This document shows positions 33,356 through 46,184 of a stretch of 64,000 bases of DNA, piece by piece (positions within the stretch are counted from its first letter, which is position 1; every line of letters starts with the position of its first letter). Source of the stretch: Auricularia sp. M13. Lineage: Eukaryota; Basidiomycota; Agaricomycetes; Auriculariales; Auriculariaceae. Where the stretch lies: the NCBI GenBank assembly GCA_037042915.1, contig CM073193.1:4588001-4652000 (forward strand). The letters run 5' to 3'. The position numbers and the translations under genes were made by a program. The notes beneath the pieces were generated by a model. It made no database searches. It had not been told where the DNA came from and saw only the letters and a program-made list of their open reading frames with translations.

Positions 33356-34660
33356 TTATACGCTGCCGGTATGAGACGAGCCCGTCGGCGAGTAGTGGTG
33401 GTTATTCTGCGCGTACGGGCCGGGGTTGTACGCCCGCGTCGTCTGGGTGTTGGTGAAGATCGGGGGCAGGATCGGGGGCGGGGACGGGGCGCGCGCCGAG
33501 CTCGACGGATGCTGCTGCTGCTGCTGCTGCTGCGACGACGGCGTGTGGCTGGGGTGCAGATAGCTCGCGTTGGGGAGCGACTGGTAGTGGCTGTTGGCTG
33601 CGCCAGGATCGAAGGCGGGCTCCATGAAGCTCGGCGCGGAGACGTCGGAGCCAGAGCCGTCCTGCATGGAGCCCGCGGAGGACGTCGAGTACTGTCTCAC
33701 GTGGCTGTTGGGGTGCGGCGGGTGGAGCGGGCGCGGGGGGCCGTCCGGGTGGAGATGGGTCGTGGGGGACACGGAGTGCGAGGAGCTGGTGCTGATGGGC
33801 GAGAGCGGCTGGTCGTTGTAGTCCTGGCGGGCTGCGCGATCGGCGCTGTACTGGGTGGAGGGCCAGGAGGCGGAGGCGGAGCGCAGCGATGCTGGGGGGT
33901 CCGGGCGCGGGAGATAGGTGGGATACGGCGGGGTGGATGTGTTAATCGGCTGGAGGGAGCCGACGGGGGCGGCCATGGCGGCCTGGATGGCGGCCGAGTG
34001 CGGGGGCGAGTCGGGCGAGCGGGCGCCGTGGCGGATCTGGTCGGCGCGGTAGGCGAGCGAGGCGGGCGGCGGCGGCGAGCCACGGCCGAGGTCGGCGGGC
34101 ATGGGTGGCGGGGTGATGCTGCCCGTGTTGATGACGCCGCCGATGTCGCTCTGGCGGCGGGCCATTGCCTGGCGTGCAGCGGAGGTGGAGACGTTGCGGG
34201 AGCGGGGCGAGAGATGGACGCGGTAGCTGGGGGAGAAGGGCGTCAGTGACCTTGCGGCGGCCATGAGGCTGGGACTGGGCTCTGCTCACTGCGGGGGTCA
34301 GCGAGGACACTGGGATGGTCGACGAGCACGGACCTGCTGCTGGAGGTTGTCCTGGCGCGAGCAGCGCGTGTTGCAGCCGGGGAACGGGCAGGCGTGGTTG
34401 CGCTCGCCGGTGTGGACGCGCTGGTGGCGGGACAGATGGCCGCTGGTGGTGAAGCCGCGGTGGCAGGTCTGGCAGACGTGCTTCTTCTTGCGCGCGTCCG
34501 TCGTGTCGAGCCCCGGCGGCGGCGACGAGTGCTGGTCGCTGCCGCCGCCGTTCTGCAGCTGGCTCGGCTTGGACGAGAGGCGCGGCATCGAGTGGTCGCC
34601 AAAGTCAAAGATGCGGATTGACGGCGGCGGCGCGTAGACCGAGAACTGTGTGCTGGCCAT
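33356..34660 (-). CDS. NRG1-like C2H2 zinc-finger repressor, with splice/frame anomaly
   Basis: Exons (minus) 34660-34334 and 34226-33356, about 398 aa. Two C2H2 fingers lie at residues 63-113. Finger 1 is HVCQTCHRGFTTSGHLSRHQ with C63, C66, H79, H83. Finger 2 is CPFPGCNTRCSRQDN with C91 and C96. This matches yeast Nrg1/Nrg2, glucose- and stress-responsive repressors. The tail is Ser/Pro/Gln-rich with a seven-Gln run. The intron is odd: the GT donor (GTCCGT) leaves CAG at the end of exon 1, whereas acceptor frame and C-x12-H spacing demand CA plus C for the His of finger 2. The sum of exons is one nucleotide too long (1198). One surplus base at the donor, or an unusual splice, is implied. Confidence 0.8.
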
Positions 34661-37600
34661 TGTTGAGTGGGTGCTAGGTTCAGCGCTGGAGGGACGGGGG
34701 GGCCCACCTTTTAGCTAAGTACAAGGCCAAGGTGCAAACGCGTGACAGGCGCCCGTCCGGGGTCCAGGGCATCACACAGCTTTCCGTCTTTTCGATCCCG
34801 CGAGCCGCAACGCCAGCCAGGACCCTGGCCCCCTCCCCCCGGTCACACTCGTCCTCCAGCCCGCGTCTCACCCATCCAGCCGCCGAAAACTGTGGCCACA
34901 GTCACGCAAAACAGAACTCCAGGACCCAATCCGCACAGCTCCCTGCCCGCCGTCTGCTGCTTGCCATCGCTTCCACCCTGCCCTGCTGACTTCTCAGATT
35001 CGGGCCTCCCAATTTCATCTCCGAGCATCGAAAGGCCCATATCCACCCACCCCCGCGACGGCCCGACTCCGCTTGCGACCCGACTCTCTACGCCCGCACG
35101 CGCCCCCCGAGCCCTGCTCACTTGCTTCGATCCCCCCGCATCGCTGCCCGGCGCCGGCCTCGGCGCTGCGAATCATTCATTCTTGCAAGTTCGCCCTCCG
35201 GCCCGACATTACGCGATGCGTGACACTTCGTCCTACAAATCGCCCTCAACTCAACACCGGTGCACAGGGCGCCCAGAAACGCTGAGAATTGCTCCCCGCG
35301 CTCTTCTCTAGGCGAGAGGGTTCAGTGCATCCCAGCAGGCGAGGGGGGAGGAGGAACGCAGGGACCGTACTGTACTCTATCAATGGCCGGCCGCAAATCA
35401 CTGAACCTGTCCACTCCGAGCAAACACGCTACGTTCCCCCTACGTCAGGAACAGCAGAAGCCGTCCGTCTCGCATGAGCACACGGCGGCGTCGGATACCA
35501 TATCATAATCGCGCGCCTCGGCTGTGAGATAGAGTGGGCGACGCCGGGTCGTCAGGACTCAGCACACACACAAGTTCGGGCTGCCACCAATGGGCGGAAA
35601 AGCCGCCTCGCCTCCCCGACGCGCGGCAGGCCCGGATACGCTGCTGCAGCTGGACGGGCAATCGTCAAATGCTTGGGAGCCCCCCCTGACGTCGGTATAG
35701 AACGGGGGCATGCAAATCAACTTGTAGAGCATGTCTGTCTAGCGCGCAAAGCATCCGAGTCGAACTCCACGTCAAATCCTCCACCAATAGACCCTGTCGC
35801 ACCCTGGTGCTTCCGACTTCGGGAATCCGCCTGTCATGTCAATCGCCCGCAGACAACATGCGATCCGATCACGCACTAGCAAGCAGCTCTCTCACTCTCA
35901 CCCGTCGCAGAGACTCTCAGCAGCAGCGAGCGAACGCCCACATCGCCGCAGCGCAGTGCCCGGGCGGGGCTGCGGCAAGAGCTAACGCGCTGTTGTATTT
36001 CCGGACACAACCCAGCCTGCGCTTCTCGTGCAGGGTCGCTCGCCCGGCAAGATTCGGGAGCTCAGAACCCCTATCCGAACCCGGGGCCTTGCTTTTTTAA
36101 AAATCCGACGACGCGTTATTGTTCGCGGCGAGCTCAGGGTCGCGTTTCCTATCGATGCCATCGATGCCGCGATCCCGCATATGTACTGTACCCTGTCGGT
36201 CGTAGTACCCTGTGACCCAGACACCGCGCCCGGAGACGTGCGAGCAGAGCGCAAACAAACGAAGCCCGGCGACTGAACTGAATGAATGCGCCGCATCTGT
36301 GGTTGACCTGTTGTTGCATGTGACGCACACCAGACCCAGACTGAGACTCGTGTGTGTGTGTGCGTCAGTCTGAGATCCGGCGGCGCCCCCGCGTCGACAA
36401 TCTCGCAGAAACCGAGAACAACGCCCGGTTTAGGCAGTGGTCGTTATCCCACGCCTCGCTCGCCCCGTCCTATTTCAAGTCGCGCGCCATTTGACGCGCC
36501 CAGCGTCATTCGCACCTCTTTAGCGCCGGCGGGCCCGCGCCCCCTTGCGCCCGCGGCGGCGACGTCGCCCCCGGTTCCATCATAGAAATGGGGTTGAGAA
36601 CCAGGATTTTCTGCCACCTGCCACCTCCAAGTCCGAATTCCGCGAATCCATACAGTTTTTGCCTTGCCCGGCGTCGGGAGCTTTCGAACCAGCCTGGGCG
36701 CGTTTCACTCGCACTGTCACAATTAACCGCCTGCTGCCACATCTCTCGCGCGAGCAAGCGCGAAAAAAAATAGAAGAGGAAAAGAACAACGATCGGCTGG
36801 CACGGGGATTTTCCCCACAAGGGTGCGCACTCGCCGTTTGGGCTTGGTTCGAATCGTTGCAACTTGCCACGATAGATCATCGTGCCGCGTCGCGTCTCAA
36901 CTGGGACGAGAGCCTGAAGCAGGCTTGCCATAGGCAATGGCGGCCAGGGCGTGCAGCCTGCCTAACCTGAGGCTGACGGGAGAAGGCCGCGCAGGCGAGA
37001 GAAGGTAGAGCGCGGAAGTCTCGGCTTGACCGCAGTGTTTGTTAACGCTGGAGGCAGATGCACTCCATCAGAGGATTCCCGATAGGATACGCGTACGCGA
37101 AACCCCCGATAGAACTCAGGACAGTACGCTCGGCCAGGAGATTCTCGTGCGGTGGCTCCGCGTGGCGATAGCTCCTGAGGAAGAAGCGAGCAATGAATGC
37201 TTGCGGGCCTCTTGAATATCGCATAGCACCCAGCGGTAGAACCACGAAAAACCGCGGAGGGCAAGGACTGTCTCATGACGTTAACGGTGTTATAGGGCGT
37301 CTGCTGGAGACACCGGTGTACGGCCCAGCGATAGGGCATATGGCCCAACAACACGCGGAACGGCGGATGACAGATAGCTGCAGTGGTGCGGCGCTGCACG
37401 TGTAGAGACCGAGGTGCCAGTTCCGGCACCGGCCTTAGACTAAGAGAACACCTGACCGCGAGGCTCATCACGCCCTGCCGCGCCTCATGAGGTGTACCGG
37501 GCGCACGAAGTCGTCGACGTCGACGCCACAGCGACTAGCTTGGATTAATTCCTCCTGCAGTGGGAAGACAGAACCTGCCAGCGACTAGTCGGGAATGAAC

Positions 37601-38886
37601 CCTGCCTGTGATTGTCCGTCAACACACAACATCAAGGGTTCCTGCTTTACGTACCGAATGACGCCTCAGCTTCACGCAGAGATAAGTACGTGAAATCGTC
37701 ACCTACTGGCCACCTTGTCGATCTTCTGGATGTGTGCCGGAGCCCCAGCACGCAAGACCATACGCCGCAATGCGCACGGATGCTGGCCTTCTCTGCTTCC
37801 TAAAGAAAACCCCCTTCTCTTCTTGGCCTGTAGGATCGAGAAGTCAATGGGCATCACCAGGATGCGTTGGGGTGCCCAGAAGAACGGCTGCAGAAGTCAG
37901 TAGCGGGTCTAGCCCATGCCTGGAGTTGCACGTCCTGAACGATATGGCCAGGGTGCAGCACGCAATCGTCCTGCGGGGAATAGAACATACTAACAGGAAA
38001 ATGAACGGTTTTTCCCAAGGCGGGGCATCATGATTCACAGAAACCAGGGGGTCCCAGAAAAACAGTCGTCCCAAAGTCCTGGCGCATCTGGGCGAGATGA
38101 AAGGGTCGCGGGGGAGTGCGAATCGAGGCAACAAGTTAGCATGATGCGTTATTCAGCGTGGGACCGTGCCTCATTGCATAGACAAGTGAGTAGGAAGCGT
38201 GTCAGGCGCGTGCCCTGCACTAGATTGCGCCTGCGTGGGATAGATTGGGTTGGCGTGTTGACCGTAAACGAACTGCCAGGAGGGTTGCGGCGATGCCCAC
38301 CCTGACGAGGTCCATGTCGAGAAGCCTGTTCGGTCCTGAGGAAAAGACGCTGCCTGAACACAGCGCTTGAGTCTGCAATAGCAACCCAGACATATTTGCA
38401 TTTCCAGAGCATGTGGACGTCGTGCAGCGAGCCACTCGGTGTCTTTCAAGCAGAACCAGCTTGCGATGCACCGGCTAAGAAGACCCACGAGAGCGCCATC
38501 GCTCCGTACGAGTGACCCAGGTTTAGACGTCCATGCAATGCCTTTGTTGGTCCAGCGATAGCAAAAAACGCGTCCCCGAGGACGCTTCCAGTTTGTTGCG
38601 GACGCAATATGTGCTGAGGCATGCGAAAAGGTCGCGTGGTTGTAGCAGTAATGGCCCTGAGCAAGTTGCGTAGACAGATAAGTTATTAACTGCGATACTG
38701 CCAGTTGCTTGCGAGTGACAGCAGTCATGTTGGTTGACGAATGCAGGGCGACAGTATAGATGCACAGCAGAAAGCAGGAGTGCCTATTTCAGAACGCTGA
38801 CAGACACGACACGATTCAGTCTAAATGACCTGGAAAATAAGATGTGAGCGGGAAAAGCACTGTAAGGAAAACGTACCCTCCGCCGC
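34661..38886. other. Gene-poor tract of about 4.2 kb
   Basis: Upstream region of the NRG1-like gene and 3' side of the complex I subunit gene. A pyrimidine-rich leader lies near 34,760-35,010, and a (GT)n run is at 36,350-36,363. Open frames up to 189 codons appear on either strand but have no consistent coding bias or family resemblance. The long upstream region would suit a heavily regulated transcription-factor gene. Confidence 0.45.
36350..36363. repeat. (GT)n microsatellite
   Basis: Seven GT dinucleotides in a row. Confidence 0.7.
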
Positions 38887-39471
38887 TTAATTACTAAACG
38901 TATGGATCTCTTCCGGGTCGCGGTTGCCTTGCGGGTACCATTCCGGTTCGGGCTCCTCGTGAGGATGCTCGTCATAATTCGCCGGCGTGGCAGGCTCGAC
39001 CGGCGCGTTACGCTCCCTGCGCGACATGTCAAAGAGAATTTATGGTCACGGCCTGCTGCTTACCACTTCGTTCCACCCGGGAATGCAGCGGCTAACCATG
39101 CGGGCACGATGAAATCAGAACCACCACAGCTTCGCGCGGGGCAGGCTGCTCACGGATGTATGGGTCTGGGTGCTTGTTCTTGGCCAGTGCCTCCTCAGCC
39201 TGCAGCAATATCTGCGCAAGCGCACGCGGATCGTGCACGTTGCTGAATAGCCAGCGAAGCCACTAGGTCAGCTCATTGTCAAGGGTAGCCCAGCGTAACG
39301 CACGCACCGGTTCCTTTCGAACTGGGCACGAATCTTCAGCGCACGCCAGCGCCAGAGGTCGCGCTGCACAACCCAGTCGAGCTCATTCTTGAGCATGCGC
39401 CGGTAAAGCGACTGGACATATGACCGGTGTGCGGCCGTGAATGGAGCTGCAATCGCGGCAGCCGACGCCAT
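38887..39471 (-). CDS. NDUFB9: NADH dehydrogenase (complex I) LYR subunit, NDUFB9/B22-like
   Basis: Exons (minus) 39471-39308, 39242-39154, 39091-39064, 39016-38887; 136 aa. Individual exons are too short to stand out as open frames; splicing restores one continuous reading. An LYR motif (SLYRR, residues 21-25) is followed by LDWVVQRDLWRWRALKIRAQ and FERNRNVHDPRAL, all typical of NDUFB9. The next block is PAAFPGGTKWERN. The acidic C terminus ends EIHTFSN. NDUFB9 is an accessory subunit of the distal membrane arm of mitochondrial complex I. I chose the ATG at 39471 because family members begin 10-15 residues before AHRSYV. An in-frame ATG at 39516 would add 15 residues. Exon 3 is only 28 nt. 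Confidence 0.88.
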
Positions 39472-42400
39472 GGACGAAAGGGGAAGGTGTCGGAGTTGGT
39501 GATGTAACTCCGCCATTGTTTCTGGGTGGAGGTTGCGTGCAGGGCGCTAAACGGCTCGTAGTCTCTCAGGGTCGACGTAAAACGCACCGATACTGACTCC
39601 GCGTATGTAAACGGCCGCAGTGCTGAGATGTGGAGATATATTGGTCCTGAAACACGCGGGTTGTCATGATGGATGCAAATGCAACATATAGTACGGTACG
39701 CGACGTGCGATCGAATAGAGAAATAGTGAGAAATATGAGTATCTACCTATAATTAACTCTAGATATGAGGTAGGAGGCCGCAGGTCTTGCTGGGCAACTC
39801 CACAGCTTGATTCAGAGAAGGAGCGGGAGATGACATGGCGCGAATCGTGTCGGTGGATGGGCTTTCTCCGCCGGCTCTCTCCAAATTCAGAAGGCTCTAA
39901 TACATGCGGACATACCACTGATATAGAATACTGCAGGCCAAGGCGTGGGCAACCGGGCAACCTGATATCCATGCGACTAAGCCGGCGGCGCGCCGGCCAA
40001 ATCAGAGAATTGAACACGCGTTGTACATGTACGCAACATCTATCAAGTCCGAGTACCTAAGGCACATCATTGGATACGTTTTAATGTCTCCACAGTCGGC
40101 GTACGTTTCCCGAAGGCAACTCACCTCTCCGAGTCTAGGCACTGGTGCAGCGGCCAGGGGCCTATGACATGACAATTCGACGCTCTTCCAGACGCGGCGA
40201 GCCCTATGACTCTCAGCGTCTACTCTCTCCGCATGTGCAGGTAGAGCAGCGTGAAGGACAGACATCCGTGAGAGTCGTGCTTCTTGCGCGATGAAGACGT
40301 AGCAATTACTACCGATTCAACTTGGACTGACAGACCTTTGAACGTCAGGCCTGCGTGCAACTCGAAAGGCGGTGTTCAGGAGGCACCGAGCGGTCCATCT
40401 AATGACCGATAGCTCACCGTGGTGACGCATACATGACGGGTATCGCATATATTAGCTCCTGAGTGCGGTAAACGGCCCAAAGGAGCTGCGAGTCGTCCCG
40501 TACCGTTGTTGGTCTAAGTCACGTGCAGCAGTTTGTTCATGTTGAGTACAGAGCTCGAGACCCTGTGGCCGCCGATGCAGGCGCCTGTCAATTCTTGCTG
40601 TCGAACTGCCAATAAAACATCAGATTCTACGGCGTCTGGGGGTGCAACTGCGCAGCATAGAACGTCTCCCCGGTTTTCGTGTGGTTGAGAGAACGGTTCG
40701 GTCATTACGTGCAGGATTTCACGCCAGATGTTGACGATGTGCAAGTGGCAATAAGCAGCAGCAGTCTCCGCGAGGCAACTGACGTCGGCAGGGTCGCGGT
40801 GCTAAGGCGGCACAGTCTCATACCGCGGGAAAGACACAGAGTCTAAGTCGGGCAATAGCGAGCGTATCATCGCACAAGAGGGATACCCGCGCAAGAGTGC
40901 AAGAGGCGCCGACGGTCTAGTTGAGGAGCTGCAGGTTTCAAAAGACTTAGATCTGAATTGAAGAGCAAGCAAGTGTGGACGCCGAGCTTGAGCAATTCAG
41001 TATTGACCAGCAACGCTAGGTAGATCGTCATTGAGTGCGCCCTTTTGAACCGGCAGCCTGAGGTATACTTGTCGCGACAGCAAGCATGCATGGACGTGAG
41101 TGCGTGAGACCGACTGATCGGCACGGAAACACTGCGCGCTACTGCTTCAATAGTTGGGAGCGGGCGTCACAACGAGCTTGAAGGAGGAACTCACCGCGTC
41201 GCCGAGCAGGCATGTTTTGCAGGCCGTTTCAGAGCCATTCCTTCGTGTCTTCTTCCGCTTCCGGCTTCTTGTTCGGCGTGGTGTCAGCATCTTCTATCCA
41301 GCTATGCCATGCCAGTGGCGTACACCGACTGGCTGTCTATCGCAGGACCGGAACCGAGGACACCGACGTTTGTCGAGATCGTGACAATATGCGGACTAGA
41401 GACTCGTAGTAGGGCCGACAGATATTTCTGTGAGCCTTTTCGGCGCCGATAGCTGTGAACTTGAACCGCTGCAGTTGAAGACGAAGCTGGTCGGGAGACA
41501 ACGGCAGGCCGTCGGAACAAGTCGGTCTGGGGATTCGCGACGCGGTGCCAGATGCAGGTGATACCGCTACCGCGCGTACGGGCGTCCGATTGAGGTGAAG
41601 CTCGACGCGCGAGCTTCGCTCGCATGCGTGCTGAAACGGTTCGACGAGAAAACAAGCCGCCCCGAACGACCCGCACGCACCGCATTTCAAGGCTTCTGCC
41701 GCCCTCCCCGCCCGCCCGCTTGCTTGTTTGCAACGCCTCTTGAGTGCCCCAGTTTCGCATGCATGTGATGCTTCGAACCGGTGGTGACGGTACGCGACAA
41801 ACCTGCAGGGTACGATGCCCCTCGGTGGCAATACTCTTGCTCCCATTCAGTGGAAGCGCTTCAGCTTCTTCTTCCTGGGAATTCCGAGCATGCCGTGTAA
41901 TGGCCTGTGGCGTGCTCTCTGAACAAAGGTGATTATGATGGCCGCGCGGCTCTGCGTCCTCCTCCGGACCCCCGTCCTTCTCAGAGAGCCTCGATCTGCC
42001 AGCCTCGGGACCCCGCAAACTCGGATCGGATTGGGCGCGAATTAGACCTCAGAAGCTGCAAGTCACGCTTAGCCTGTGAAGCAGCACGCAGCTCGGGTTT
42101 CACCTTGCCCGTTTTATCTCTGGGAAGGAGATTAAGTTGGGATGTTCGCCGAGCACGCCGGCAAATGCATGTAGTGTGCTTGAGATTCGTACAGAGAAGT
42201 TATGGCTCCCATGCGCAGCGGATGGTATCTCAGCTCACGACGACGGGAAGGCAAGCTGGTGAATGTTCGCAGGCAATCTCAGGCTGGCTGAAGTGTTCAC
42301 GACGTTCCTCAACGAGGACAGAGGAAAAATTAAGTAATTCCAGCGAGTGTGAGAAAACGCATTCCGCGGAGGGGGATGGACACTCCCTGCATGCATGCCG

Positions 42401-45400
42401 ATGATGCTCTTGGAGAGGGATGGGAAGCTGCAAATAGCTCTTTTGCTCTGAAGCTGCGCTGAGGTACAGGCACAGGGCGGCAGGGACCTTCGTGGTCGCA
42501 TTGCGGAGGTAATAGCGCCGGTTCACGCGTTCAGCGCACCTCCTCGCATGCACTTGCAATACGACGAGCAGCAGTCCTACTCTCCGTCCCTTCGTCCCAA
42601 CCTGGAGCACAGTGCTCAACAGCCGTGAGAGTGATCATGGGGAGCTCCACACCGGGTATCTGTTGGCAAAACAATCAAATCCCTGAGTCCGCCTCCCCTC
42701 AGTGTTTCATGCGTCGTGCGCACGGGCGTGGGAGCAAGGGGGCGTTGCGCACTGGCGGCGAAGCCTTGCATACTTCGCGCGGCTCCAACAAGAGCGCAGC
42801 ACTGTATCTGTCTCTGCTCCAATTTCTCCGTCTTCTGTCGGTTGCCTCTGTCCATATTTTGCAAACGGCGTGGCCGCCAGCGAACTGGAAGGCGCGGGAG
42901 TGACCACAGCTACGGAAGCGAGCTCACCCTGCACGGACCATCGTAACTTGGCCTGTCGCCCCCGCGAAGTCCTTGGCGAGGAGAAGTGAGACGATAGGCA
43001 GGCAAAGGTGTGCTGCACGTCACCAGTTGTCTAGGAGCGACTGTTTTCTGTCTAGTCGTCACGTGAAGCTTCGGCTGGACAAGTCGGACCGTGACGAGCC
43101 GTTCATATCGCCTGGACATGACGCGGTGCTAATTCTAAGACAGCAGGATAGGTATGCGGGCTAGGACATCACGGGTGCGAACCACCTTTGCGACGCCATC
43201 CTAGCAGTGCGAGGACGTTATTGGACATGATATCCGCACGAAGGGCAGATGCAGGCCTGACCGAGCCGACTCGCCGGCAAACCGCGTATGACGCTAGCAC
43301 ATCCTGCGTCGTATGGCCCAAGAGCGCTGGCGAGTAGCTCCAGTATGTCTCCCTAGCGCGAATAATATCCCATGTAGCAGAGTCTGACAGGTTCCAGCCG
43401 CTGTACTGTCTTCCCGGAAGACTCCCGGCGCAGCACTTGCACGTCAACAGGCGACAGGCGACACTCGCATCAAGCTACACAGTGCGCCACAGCAACTCTC
43501 CAGCCCGCTCGAGATATATGCTCATAGATCCCCCCCCCTCCCCCGTAGTCGAGTGTGGATCCTGCGGGTGGCAGCGCCACAACGTCCGAGGAGCCCACTG
43601 GCGCCGACGTCGCGGGGAATCGCGAGCGCAGTGCTGCAATCTCAGCTCAGCAGCGCATACAACGCACTTGACGCATAATGGATTTTTGTGATGGGGAGAT
43701 GGCCTCAGCCGCAGTGGCGAAAGTTTCCTGCTGTCGGGTGGAGCAGCAATGCCGAGATGTCACGCTCATTTTTCGAGCTCTCCCGCGTGTAACAGCAGCA
43801 GCACCAATGCCGATCTAGTAGACCATGACCTGAGCATACTGTATGCATAACTGTCCGAGATCTCGAGAAGCAGCGGGAAGGCAGGCCCAGCCGGAAGGAA
43901 GAACTCTGCAGACACAAGGCCCAAAGGCACAGAACCAGCTTGGAGTCGGCAAATGCGTGGGCCGTGGGAAATTGCGCGCCCCAAGATAAGTAGTACCGGT
44001 TCCGCAACGAGTCTGATAGGAGAAATGACGACAACGTAGCGAGTCGGCACCACCGTGACGGCGAGATCTGAGACCTGAGACATCGAATGCCGCGGACTCG
44101 GAGAACAAGTCTGCAGGCACTGGCAGGGTCCCGGGCAGCGTTGGGCAGTCTCCGCGGACGAGAGGCGGCCACTGGCAGAGTATGAGTGCGGCGTTGGGGA
44201 GGGCCGTAAACAGTCCTCTTCCAGAATGCAGAGCAATGCCAGAGTCACTGACGATCTCGTACAGTACCATGTGCCGGACTCGGAGCTGCCAACGTACGCG
44301 TGTGAACAATATCCGAGATCTCTTCTCTGCCAGTGGCCGTGGGAGCAATGCACGTGCCACAGCAAAAAACAGAATCGAAGGAAGAGAGCCCTAACCGCTC
44401 CGAGTCAGCAGAAGCAGCAGCAGGGCAGAGGGGGGTCCCTCCAAGCGCCAAATAATGCCCGAGGACACAGAAGAGCCCGCGCTATCCGGCGCGCAGCAGA
44501 AAGTGCGCACCCGGCGGCGAAGCTGCCAGTGGTCATGGACGACAGAGACCTCCGGCTGGCTGCCAGCGATCGAGCGAGCAAGCAATGACGTAGACTCTAG
44601 TGCAAGTGCGCGTGCGCATGCGAGACTGACTCAGAGAGCACCCATGCCGTTGCAGTTGTCGAGACGACGCCCGCGACGCTCAGGATGCCCGCCCCAGCCT
44701 GATCCGGTGCAAATTCGGCGCGACCCTAACTTTGGCCGTGGCAAGTTTGCAGTTGAAGCGGTTCCATGATGGAACTGTGCCCAGGGGCCTAGGATCCTGA
44801 ATCCAGTGCCCTCGCTCCTCCGAGATTCGAGACGCGCGATCCGGACTCCGGGCTCCGGAGATTTTGAGATGGTCGATCGAGATCATGCGTGCAGGGAGGC
44901 ATTTGAAGACGATCGAGCCATATGTATGCCAATGACATCCTATAGCCAGTGCAGACTCAATGCTAGCCGCGCGGCGGGACTCGCCACTTACTAAGTATGT
45001 CTGGCCGCCGGGCCAGTTCTGTGTTCTGAGCTCTCCGCCGGCTGAGCGCGGGGCGACGGTCGCCAGGAGGTCCTTCACGACCGCGACGCAGCGGGAAGCG
45101 ACTAGAAGGCAAACAGATGTCTTGCATCAGACACACAGTACGTTTTCTGTGAGTCTATGCGCACCTATTGCACTGGCTGCAGCTTCCAATGGCGACAGCA
45201 AGGTCGTACCACTGACTTTAGCTCTTCGACGCGGATTGGCAAGTCCTCAGCTGACGCTTTGTGAGCTTGTGCGCGCATTCAGTTTCGGTTGACCCACCAG
45301 GACGACTTAAGCCTGGCTAGAGTCGACGTACACCGTACTAGCTCGCCACATGGCGTCCAGATCCGCAATGAGATCGCACAGAACTTGAAGGTGAGAGGCG

Positions 45401-46184
45401 CGAATGTATCCTGGACACTCAACACACTGCGATAGAGCGTTGAAAAATCCAGAGCAGACGAGCTCCAACACCGCGTCCGGCCATCGCCATCGCAAACGGT
45501 CCAAGAGCTCGCGACGCCTGGGTCAACGCGACTCGGAGCCGGACTGTAACAGGGCCAGGAACAGCAGAAACAGCGAACGAAAGGCCAGGACTCCTCTCCC
45601 GCGCCCGGCTAGTGGGGTTGGCAAGTGCGTCGGCGGGCGCGTCACGAACATACAGTACTACGAGTATTGTCGAACCCGCGCAGCCTTCGAACGCCATGCA
45701 GTGAGAATCCATGACGGATCCTCCAAAAGCGGGGCGCGAGTCAGCGATGCTAGTTCCTGAGACTTGGAGCAGGATGGATGCTTGAAGAAGGAGCCCTCTG
45801 ATCCTTCCAAGTCCGTGCGCAATGCCAGGCAGCGTATCTAGAGGTGAGAACTGGATTCCGCGTAGCCGCGGGGCATTCAATCCACTGTCGAACAGCGACT
45901 GTGAGATATCGGCCGCTGACCACTGAGGGGGGTCAGACGAGCAATATGTTGCGAATGCTCGACCGGCGTACGAGTCAAGCAATTACAATAAAGCTGAACC
46001 GCGCCAGCGAACCGAGGTTTTCACGTTCAAGGTAAAGGTAGTGGCAACTTGAAGCCCTCCCCACTGCGCGGGTGCAAAAGCGAAACGCAAAACATGGATT
46101 AAAAGAACTGCGGGAACATCATGATCAACGGGCCACGCACGCACATCAAGACTCGAGTCCAGCCTGAGGACCTGCGAGTCGAGC
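39472..46184. other. Gene-poor tract of about 6.7 kb
   Basis: The largest gap in the window. A GATATATTGG near 39,630 may belong to the complex I subunit promoter. Elsewhere the sequence shows no tRNA, no tandem array and no convincing exon chain. A plus-strand frame near 43,063-43,164 (VKLRLDKSDRDEPFISPGHD) reads like protein but is isolated. Because the adjacent NDUFB9 gene was recognisable only by splicing, other intron-rich genes may be hidden here. Confidence 0.4.

Noticed and set aside
33320-34249. Plus-strand open frame of 309 codons rich in Gly, Arg and Val
   Set aside because: Exact antisense shadow of exon 2 of the NRG1-like gene, produced by GC-rich codons.
36840-36865. GGTTCGAATC resembling a tRNA B box
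   Set aside because: No matching A box, anticodon stem or acceptor pairing upstream within tRNA length.
36545-36970. Plus-strand open frame of 141 codons
   Set aside because: An antisense frame of 143 codons covers the same bases, third positions are unbiased and no splice partners were found.
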